This document shows positions 57,969 to 64,000 of a stretch of 64,000 bases of DNA, piece by piece (within the stretch, counting starts at the first letter, position 1; each line of letters opens with the position of its first letter). Below the pieces are notes generated by a model. The model ran no database searches, had not been told where the DNA came from, and saw only the letters and a program-made list of their open reading frames with translations. The DNA lies in assembly GCA_964528825.1 (NCBI GenBank), contig CAZGVB010000006.1, positions 1 through 64,000 on the forward strand, read 5' to 3'. A program made the position numbers and the translations under genes. The stretch is from RGIG5612 sp964528825 (GTDB lineage: Bacteria; Bacillota; Clostridia; Lachnospirales; Lachnospiraceae).

Positions 57969-59033
57969 ATGAACATTTATTATACCGTTAATATATTTCT
58001 TGTTGTCGTTTCCATGGCCATTATGGCCGTTTCCGTAAAATACAATCTGGGCATGGACGGCAAACGCAGAGGTGCGATGATCACTCTTTTTGCGGCTATA
58101 ACACTAGCTTCACTCTGTGAGTGGGGAGGCGTGATGCTCAACGGCACAGATCCTTCTCTTTCATTTTGGCATACTCTCATAAAAACGCTGGAGCTGTCTG
58201 TGTCGCCTTTTATCGCAATCCTTTGCAGCTACAGTATCGCAGATTACGGCAACAAAAGGATAATCACATATATAATGCTCATCAATGTTATCCTTGAGAT
58301 CATATCGGCATTCACAGGCCTTATATTTTATGTCGATGAGCAAAATGTCTACCACCATGGACCATGTTATTGGATATATATTGTCTTTCTCGCTTTGGGA
58401 ATGCTGCTCTTTTTGTACAGCGGCTTACAGGTGACGAGGAAATATCAATATAACGGCGGTATTCTCATATTTCTGGTAATTCTGTTTATTATAGCGGGCT
58501 TCACGACACAATTTATATTCAGTGATATAAAGGTCGACTGGATCGTGCTCGGTATCTCATCCATAATGCTATACAAATTTTACGGTGATATGCTCTCGCA
58601 GTCTGACGGCCTGACGGGTCTGCTGAACAGGCGCGGATATGATAATTTTATCTCAAGACTAAATGGCAAGGGCGCGATCATAATATTCGACATTAATAAC
58701 TTCAAATATATCAATGACAACTACGGTCATGCCGAGGGAGATCATTATCTGCGCGAGGCATCTTCCGCTATCTGCAAGATATATAATCCGTACGGCAGGA
58801 CATTTCGCATAGGCGGGGATGAATTCTGCGTTGTCGTCCGCAAAAAGCTTGAAGATATAGAAGATCTCGACAGGAGCTTTCACGATCTGATAAAGCAAAA
58901 GCAGCTGTCCGATAAGAATTTTCCGGGTATATCCTCAGGCTGCGCCTTTTTCAATAATGGCCATGAAGATATTCAGGAGGCTTTTACCAGAGCAGATGCT
59001 CAAATGTACAGGCATAAAGAATCCGCATCATAA
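57969..59033 (+). CDS. membrane GGDEF-domain protein (putative diguanylate cyclase)
   Basis: A 354-residue protein with seven to eight membrane helices in the first 220 residues, resembling a 7TM sensor, followed by a GGDEF domain. The active motif RIGGDEF is intact and upstream DGLTGLLNRRGYDNF is typical. No RxxD inhibitory site is seen at the usual position, so product feedback is probably absent. The ATG at 57969 has AAGG 5 nt upstream; earlier TTG starts are unlikely. The role is to raise c-di-GMP in response to an unknown membrane cue. Confidence 0.88.
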   Translation: MNIYYTVNIFLVVVSMAIMAVSVKYNLGMDGKRRGAMITLFAAITLASLCEWGGVMLNGTDPSLSFWHTLIKTLELSVSPFIAILCSYSIADYGNKRIITYIMLINVILEIISAFTGLIFYVDEQNVYHHGPCYWIYIVFLALGMLLFLYSGLQVTRKYQYNGGILIFLVILFIIAGFTTQFIFSDIKVDWIVLGISSIMLYKFYGDMLSQSDGLTGLLNRRGYDNFISRLNGKGAIIIFDINNFKYINDNYGHAEGDHYLREASSAICKIYNPYGRTFRIGGDEFCVVVRKKLEDIEDLDRSFHDLIKQKQLSDKNFPGISSGCAFFNNGHEDIQEAFTRADAQMYRHKESAS

Positions 59034-59087
59034 AAAGTACTGCGGCAGTCTCAACCAAAATGGATTTATGTATGAAGGGGTACATCT

Positions 59088-60479
59088 ATGAATAATGAAG
59101 TGATGTCATTACTTGAGAAAAAATTCGATCATTACGCAGCCGAACTCAAGCGGCTGGTAGATATAAGAAGTGTACGGGAGGACGCCGCCTGTGCGCATCC
59201 CTTCGGTGACGGATGTGCGAGAGTGCTGGATGAGGCGGGAGAAATAGCCGCAATACACGGCTTTAAGATGCACAACCTGGATTATTACGCCGGTGAGATA
59301 GACCTTGGAGATGATCCATCTGTCATGATCCTTGCTCACCTTGATGTGGTCCCCGAGGGAGACGGCTGGACAAGAAAGCCATATGATATGACCGTTGAAG
59401 GTGATCTGCTCTACGGCAGAGGCACGATCGATGATAAGGGAGCGGCTCTTGCTGCGCTTTATGCCTTAGATGCGGTAAAAGAAGTTCTCGGTATCCCAAA
59501 GGGCGGCGTGCGATTGGTACTCGGGTGCGGCGAAGAGACAGGGAGCGAGGACATGGAATACTACTTCCGTCATCGTCAGGCTCTTAAATATACCTTTACT
59601 CCCGATGCAAGCTATCCTCTTATAAATATAGAAAAGGGCAGATATTCGCCTACATTCAAAAAATATATCCCAAAAAGTGATAAATGCGTCAAGATCCTTG
59701 ATATTCTCGGCGGTACTACCGCAAATATCGTACCCGGAACGGCAAGTGCAAGGATAAGCGGTGCCGATAAGGATAAGATCATCTCTCTTTGCAGCGTGAT
59801 TTCACAAAGTACCTCAGTTCAATTCACCGTAAGCGAGGAAGGCGGCATTATATCTATTGCCGCCAAAGGGCAGACTGCACATGCATCCACACCGGATCAC
59901 GGAAATAATGCGCAGACAGCACTTATCCTTGTACTTGGGGACTTAGATACGGATCTGAAGGAGGACCTCGACTTTCTTGCAAGGACATTTCCGCACGGTG
60001 AGAGTGACGGAGCATCGCTCGGTGTAAAGATGTCCGACGAAATATCCGGCGCGCTCACGCTCAACTTCGGCATATTGTCTTTTAATGAGCAGACATTGAC
60101 AGTCAATTTCGATATGCGGTGCCCTATCTGTGCAGATGACGGCAGAGTCCGCGATATTACGGAGAATGTAATGCTTCAGCATGGATTTGAAAGTGATATG
60201 ACCTGCCCCAGCAGGGCACATGCCGTGGATGCCGGAAGCGAGCCTGTAAAAAAAGCTCTTGATATATATGAAGAATTCACAGGCCAAAGAGGCACTCCTA
60301 TGGCCATAGGCGGCGGGACCTATGTACATGATATCCCGGGCGGCATCGCATTCGGCGTCGAGTTCCCGGGACGTGACTACCATATGCATGGTGCTGACGA
60401 ATATGCCTCTGTAAGTGAAATGCTCCTGACGGCTAAGATGTATGCGCAGCTTATCATAGACCTTTGCTATTTGACATGA
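59088..60479 (+). CDS. PepV-type M20 dipeptidase
   Basis: A 463-residue zinc peptidase of the PepV/Sapep group. The metal ligands are in MILAHLDVVPEGDGW and GRGTIDDKGAALAAL, and GCGEETGSEDMEYY provides the catalytic Glu; the late YHMHGADEYASVSEM holds the last His. It cleaves dipeptides from imported peptides. An AAGGGG site lies 7 nt before the ATG, 54 bases after the GGDEF gene. Confidence 0.93.
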   Translation: MNNEVMSLLEKKFDHYAAELKRLVDIRSVREDAACAHPFGDGCARVLDEAGEIAAIHGFKMHNLDYYAGEIDLGDDPSVMILAHLDVVPEGDGWTRKPYDMTVEGDLLYGRGTIDDKGAALAALYALDAVKEVLGIPKGGVRLVLGCGEETGSEDMEYYFRHRQALKYTFTPDASYPLINIEKGRYSPTFKKYIPKSDKCVKILDILGGTTANIVPGTASARISGADKDKIISLCSVISQSTSVQFTVSEEGGIISIAAKGQTAHASTPDHGNNAQTALILVLGDLDTDLKEDLDFLARTFPHGESDGASLGVKMSDEISGALTLNFGILSFNEQTLTVNFDMRCPICADDGRVRDITENVMLQHGFESDMTCPSRAHAVDAGSEPVKKALDIYEEFTGQRGTPMAIGGGTYVHDIPGGIAFGVEFPGRDYHMHGADEYASVSEMLLTAKMYAQLIIDLCYLT

Positions 60480-60510
60480 ATTTGTCAATTGTTTTTCGTA
60501 CAATTCATAT

Positions 60511-60600
60511 CCGCAAAGGGATGCGGTGATATAATAATAACCATAAGATCAATGATAAAACATGCAGGCATCTATGATCCTGCAGTGCATGCTTTTATAT
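60511..60600 (+). terminator. hairpins between the dipeptidase and phosphatase genes
   Basis: Two hairpins lie here: CCGCA-TGCGG at about 60511-60526, and CATGCAGG paired imperfectly with CCTGCAGTGCATG, followed by CTTTTATAT, near 60561-60600. The second is a plausible terminator for the dipeptidase transcript. Confidence 0.45.
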
Positions 60601-60649
60601 ATGCGCATGTGATATATGAGCATGTGATGAAAGGAAAGAAAGAACATTT

Positions 60650-61441
60650 ATGATAGATTTTAAAAATATCAAGGGATTTATATCCGATATGGACGGTGTG
60701 ATCTACAAGGGCAATACTTTGCTTCCCGGAGTAAAGGAATTCCTGGACTGGCTTGAGAAAAATGATAAGGAATATCTGTTTCTCACCAACAACAGCGGCC
60801 AGACACCAAAGGAGCTGCGCATGAGGCTGCTCAGACTGGGTCTGGACGTAACCGAAGATCACTTTTATACAAGTGCTCTGGCTACAGCCGCATTTATTAA
60901 AAATCAGGCGCCCGGATGCTCCGCCTATGTAATAGGAGAGGCCGGTCTGCTGAATGCACTCTATGATGCGGGCATTACCATGAATGATGTCAATCCGGAT
61001 TATGTCATCGTAGGCGAGGGCAAGACCTACTCCTTCGATACCCTGACAAAGGCGTGCAATCTGGTATTAAAGGGAGCAAAGCTGATAGGAGCGAATTCTG
61101 ACGTTTCAGGTCCTATAGAATGCGGCATCGCTCCCGCCTGTGCGGCTCTTGTGGCGCCTATCGAAATAGCCACAGGGAAAAAAGCATATTTCTGCGGCAA
61201 GCCCAATCCTCTTATGATGCGCACAGGCCTCAGAATGCTGAACTGCCACTCTGCCGAGGCGGTAATGATCGGTGACAGAATGGACACGGATATCATATCC
61301 GGTATGGAAAGCGGCATGTCTACCATCTTGGTATTATCCGGTATATCTACCAAAGATACGGTCAAAGAATATGCCTACAAGCCGGATATGGTCCTGGACG
61401 GTGTCGGAGATATAGTACAAGCTGCCGAGAGCCTGTCATAA
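60650..61441 (+). CDS. HAD-superfamily phosphatase, NagD-like
   Basis: A 263-residue HAD subclass IIA protein. Motif I is DMDGVIYKG with the nucleophile Asp near residue 14, motif II TNNSG, and motif IV VMIGDRMDTDI; the middle 80-190 forms the C2 cap. Such enzymes dephosphorylate nucleotides or sugar phosphates (NagD: UMP). The exact substrate is not determinable. An AAGGAAAG site precedes the ATG; it converges on the ABC exporter gene downstream. Confidence 0.92.
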   Translation: MIDFKNIKGFISDMDGVIYKGNTLLPGVKEFLDWLEKNDKEYLFLTNNSGQTPKELRMRLLRLGLDVTEDHFYTSALATAAFIKNQAPGCSAYVIGEAGLLNALYDAGITMNDVNPDYVIVGEGKTYSFDTLTKACNLVLKGAKLIGANSDVSGPIECGIAPACAALVAPIEIATGKKAYFCGKPNPLMMRTGLRMLNCHSAEAVMIGDRMDTDIISGMESGMSTILVLSGISTKDTVKEYAYKPDMVLDGVGDIVQAAESLS

Positions 61442-61449
61442 TAAACATT

Positions 61450-63201
61450 TCAGGCCTTCAGCTCCTGTGTGCGGACAAGAGCGGCATATTCTCCGTCCTT
61501 TTTCATCAACTCTTCATGAGTCCCCAGCTCTATTATACGGCCTTTATCTATGACGGCTATCCTATCGGCATTCTTTACTGTGGAAAGCCTGTGAGCTATG
61601 ACTATGGTCGTGCGTCCTGCGGAGAGCTTTTCAAAGGTCTTCTGGATCTTGGCCTCGGTCACACTGTCAAGTGCGGATGTTGCCTCATCCAAAATAAGTA
61701 TCGGAGGATTTTTAAGAAATATACGAGCTATGGAAATACGCTGCTTCTGACCGCCCGACAGCAGTGTTCCTCTCTCTCCTACATTTGTCTCCAGTCCTTC
61801 CGGCATTTCTTCTATATCATCATATATCTCGGCAAGCTTTGCCGCCTCTATCACCTCTTCGTCTGTAGCATCCAATCTGCCGTATCGTATATTTTCGGCG
61901 ATCGTACCCGCAAAAAGAAATACATCCTGAGAGACTACTCCAACATTTTGATGGAGTGATGACTGTGTCACATTCCGTACATCCTGTCCGTCTATATATA
62001 TAGCTCCTTCATTTACATCATAGAAGCGCGGGATGAGCTGGCTCATAGTCGTCTTGCCTCCTCCCGAAGATCCGACAAATGCTATCATCTCTCCCGGACG
62101 GATCTCAAGTGAAACATCCTTCAGGATGCCTCTGCTCTCATGATAAGCAAACGAGACATGACAAAATTCTATGCTGCCTTTGACATTTACAAGCTCTGCC
62201 GCATCCGGGGCATCACTTATATAAGGATCTGTCTTCATAAGCTCAACGAACCTGTGAAGTCCCGCCGTGCCTCCAGCGATAAGCTCGGATGTGGTGGCAA
62301 GCCTCCTGATAGGCGTAACAAATGTAGTGATATAAAGGCTGAAGGTTATCAGATCTATGGTATTAAGCTTGTCCTTCATTATCAAGGCACCGCCTGCAGC
62401 TATTACCGCAACAGACATAATGCATACCGCAAATTCCATTACGGTATTGAATTTGGCAAGAGCCTTGTGATATTGATATCTCGCGTCCTTATAGCCCATA
62501 TTGGCACGCTCAAACTTGCGCAGCTCTTCTTTCTCATTTGCAAAAGCCTTCGCCGTGCGCGCTCCCGAAAGTCCCGATTCGAAATCCGCATTAATAGATG
62601 CCATGGTACCCTTCAGATGGCGGGATGAACCACGCAGTGATCCTCTGCACAGCCATACGATGACGATAAAAGCCGGGATAAGTATAGCTATCACGAGTGC
62701 AAGACGCCACTGTATCCTGAACATTACGATCAAGGATCCTATGATAGTTACCGCTGAAATAAATATATCCTCGGGTGCATGATGGGCGAATTCCGTAATA
62801 TCAAACATATCCGTGGTCAGGCGGCTCATAAGCTTGCCTGTCCTTTGATTGTCAAAGAACTCATAGCTCATCTTTTGAATATGCTTAAAAAGATCTCGCC
62901 TTATATCTGCCTCGACAAGTGTCCCGAAATTGTGTCCATAGTACCAGATCATATAGGTAAATGCCGAGCGCAATATATATGCACAAAATACTATGAGCAT
63001 TACGACCCAAAATGTCTTCCATGCGCTCTCCGGAAGAAGTGTATACATGCACCATCTTGAGACCGCCGGAAATGTAAGGTCGATAATGCCAACGGCAAGC
63101 GCACAAGCCATATCCAATATAAATAAACCGATATGCGGCTTGAAATAAGGCAAAAATATCTGAAGATCCGATTTGTTCTTATAATCTTTTTTAAAACTCA
63201 T
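61450..63201 (-). CDS. ABC exporter, homodimer type
   Basis: A 583-residue half transporter: six membrane helices in about 1-320 and an ATPase with Walker A GSSGGGKT, signature LLSGGQKQR, Walker B PPILILDEATSALD with an intact Glu, and the switch His in VIAHRLSTV. All catalytic residues are present, so it should work as a homodimer, in contrast to the pair at 1.3-4.9 kb. Lipid A/MsbA-like or multidrug exporters are closest; the substrate is unknown. It starts 4 nt after the ybaK stop. Confidence 0.92.
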   Translation of the reverse strand: MSFKKDYKNKSDLQIFLPYFKPHIGLFILDMACALAVGIIDLTFPAVSRWCMYTLLPESAWKTFWVVMLIVFCAYILRSAFTYMIWYYGHNFGTLVEADIRRDLFKHIQKMSYEFFDNQRTGKLMSRLTTDMFDITEFAHHAPEDIFISAVTIIGSLIVMFRIQWRLALVIAILIPAFIVIVWLCRGSLRGSSRHLKGTMASINADFESGLSGARTAKAFANEKEELRKFERANMGYKDARYQYHKALAKFNTVMEFAVCIMSVAVIAAGGALIMKDKLNTIDLITFSLYITTFVTPIRRLATTSELIAGGTAGLHRFVELMKTDPYISDAPDAAELVNVKGSIEFCHVSFAYHESRGILKDVSLEIRPGEMIAFVGSSGGGKTTMSQLIPRFYDVNEGAIYIDGQDVRNVTQSSLHQNVGVVSQDVFLFAGTIAENIRYGRLDATDEEVIEAAKLAEIYDDIEEMPEGLETNVGERGTLLSGGQKQRISIARIFLKNPPILILDEATSALDSVTEAKIQKTFEKLSAGRTTIVIAHRLSTVKNADRIAVIDKGRIIELGTHEELMKKDGEYAALVRTQELKA

Positions 63202-63205
63202 AATT

Positions 63206-63679
63206 TTAATCCTTCGTGACAGGAAAAATCTGTGCCCCGGTAAGTTGTTTTAAGTCATTTACAGAAAGGCACACTTGCCTGCCGATCTTACCTGCTGAAA
63301 AAACTATGCTCTCAAAGTTCAGACAATCCGAATCTATAAACGTAGGAAATTGCTTTTTCATTCCTATTGGACTGCATCCGCCGTGAACATAGCCTGTAAG
63401 CGGCAAAAGCTCTTTTTGCTTTATCATTTCCACATATTTTTGTCCGCTGACTTTTGCTGCCTTTTTTAGATCAAGCTCTTTTTCAACAGGAATCACAAAT
63501 ACACAATTTCCTTTATTGCCTACGCAAACAAGCGTTTTAAAGACGCATTCGGCCGGTTTACCTATCATTTTCGCTACCGTAACGCCGTCGAATGCCTGAC
63601 TGTTATCGTAAGAATAACTTTCGTGCGGTATTTTTTTCTGATCCAGGATTTTTTCTACTAATGTTTTTTGCTCTTTCAT
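63206..63679 (-). CDS. Cys-tRNA(Pro)/Ala-tRNA deacylase, YbaK type
   Basis: A 157-residue YbaK/EbsC-family editing enzyme. The N-terminal KTLVEKILDQKKIPHESYSY and the YVHGGCSPIGMKKQFPTFID segment carry the family's conserved residues. It hydrolyses mischarged Cys-tRNA(Pro). The ATG at 63679 is chosen because it gives the normal family length; the frame extends upstream to 63847 through a sequence unlike any YbaK. No strong ribosome binding site is visible. It is followed 4 nt later by the ABC exporter gene. Confidence 0.88.
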   Translation of the reverse strand: MKEQKTLVEKILDQKKIPHESYSYDNSQAFDGVTVAKMIGKPAECVFKTLVCVGNKGNCVFVIPVEKELDLKKAAKVSGQKYVEMIKQKELLPLTGYVHGGCSPIGMKKQFPTFIDSDCLNFESIVFSAGKIGRQVCLSVNDLKQLTGAQIFPVTKD

Positions 63680-63781
63680 TTTTAATACCCAACTATAGTC
63701 CCGCCCTTTTGTATATCGTCTGTATAGCAGGCAACGGGCATCTTTGTATTTTATCCTTTTTTTCCGTTGCTGGCAATCTGA

Positions 63782-63910
63782 CGTTCTAAAAGTGTCTCTT
63801 TTTTTAAGATACGACTTGACATACCGAAAAAAAGACATTACGCTCACGCCAAAGAAAACCCAAATATCAATGTTGATGAATCGGCAATGATTGGCGGCAA
63901 GGCGGCATAG
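63782..63910 (+). pseudogene. possible gene fragment at the right edge
   Basis: A plus-strand frame without any start codon runs from 63782 to a TAG at 63908-63910 and ends in a plausible protein tail (NVDESAMIGGKAA). It follows an in-frame stop and overlaps nothing supported. It could be the truncated end of a gene or chance. Confidence 0.3.
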
Positions 63911-63923
63911 GCGAGGTGATCAT

Positions 63924-64000
63924 TTGGCAAAAAAACTAAAAGGAAGTGCTGCAATATCTCTTCTTTTAACAGTTATTTTATTTGTGTGGTATAACATCAC
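63924..64000 (+). CDS. 5' end of a membrane protein, cut by the window
   Basis: A TTG start with GAGGTGATC a few bases upstream opens a frame encoding a lysine-rich head (AKKLKGS) and a hydrophobic segment (ISLLLTVILFVWY) that continues past the window end. A signal anchor or membrane protein is likely. Too little is present to assign a family. Confidence 0.45.
   Translation, partial: MAKKLKGSAAISLLLTVILFVWYNI

Noticed and set aside
63680..63847. N-terminal extension of YbaK to 63847
   Set aside because: The extra 56 residues are unlike the family and the shorter form matches normal YbaK length.

Overview
The window reads as a chromosome segment of an anaerobic Clostridia bacterium, most likely Lachnospiraceae. 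Pointers are: the SUF-only Fe-S system in the order sufCBDSU; the block rplU-rpmA-obgE-yhbY-nadD-yqeK-rsfS; paired radical-SAM/DUF2344 genes next to a short RNase E/G; a Thermoanaerobacter/Clostridium-type secondary alcohol dehydrogenase; RecU and RqcH; frequent AGGAGG ribosome binding sites; and near-consensus sigma-A promoters. Most genes lie on the minus strand. The assembly carries two runs of exactly 100 N (28172-28271 and 46830-46929). The second is flanked by the same 20 bases on both sides and is probably a false gap.

Layout. 0.08-1.2 kb: rplM-rpsI with a consensus promoter, long leader and terminator. 1.3-5.5 kb: a MarR regulator and a heterodimeric ABC exporter with one degenerate ATP site, behind a promoter whose spacer holds a perfect palindrome. 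5.7-6.6 kb: a leucine-rich-repeat protein. 6.75-14.5 kb: one tightly overlapped operon sufC-B-D-S-U, then a NusG-domain-II protein, a Gx-type transporter, ApbE and a CoA-type Nudix hydrolase. 14.8-18.9 kb: tRNA-Gly(CCC), a D-amino-acid-type aminotransferase and the methionine importer metQ / metNI. 18.9-22 kb: an accessory island (XRE repressor, ImmA/IrrE protease, DUF4417 protein, orphan zincin-like toxin domain, putative immunity protein) that also contains a predicted plus-strand small RNA. 22.3-25.1 kb: a cytidylate-kinase-like protein, a COG0523 GTPase and the alcohol dehydrogenase. 25.2-32.1 kb: a two-component system, ung and a giant fused ABC ATPase/permease interrupted by a gap. 32.2-33.9 kb: rqcH, apparently leaderless. 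33.9-40.1 kb: an alpha-galactoside operon (GPH symporter, GH36 alpha-galactosidase, an uncharacterised GT-B-like protein, galK). 40.1-44.5 kb: rplU, rpmA, obgE, yhbY, nadD, yqeK, rsfS. 44.5-54.4 kb: polA-coaE-rluA-recU-radical SAM-DUF2344-RNase E/G, and a membrane-anchored sigma-region-2-like protein. 54.5-64 kb: a repeat-containing zinc-ribbon membrane protein, a metallo-beta-lactamase-fold hydrolase, an anion permease, tRNA-Leu(CAA), a GGDEF protein, a PepV-type dipeptidase, a NagD-type phosphatase, a third ABC exporter and YbaK.

The regions most worth a second look are the 18.9-22 kb island with its small RNA and repeats, a 68-nt dispersed repeat found in two intergenic regions 40 kb apart, short 13-14 nt tandem repeats at several gene junctions, and a duplicated start region that creates an upstream ORF in front of RNase E/G. 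All functional names rest on motif and family recognition by eye; no database search was run.
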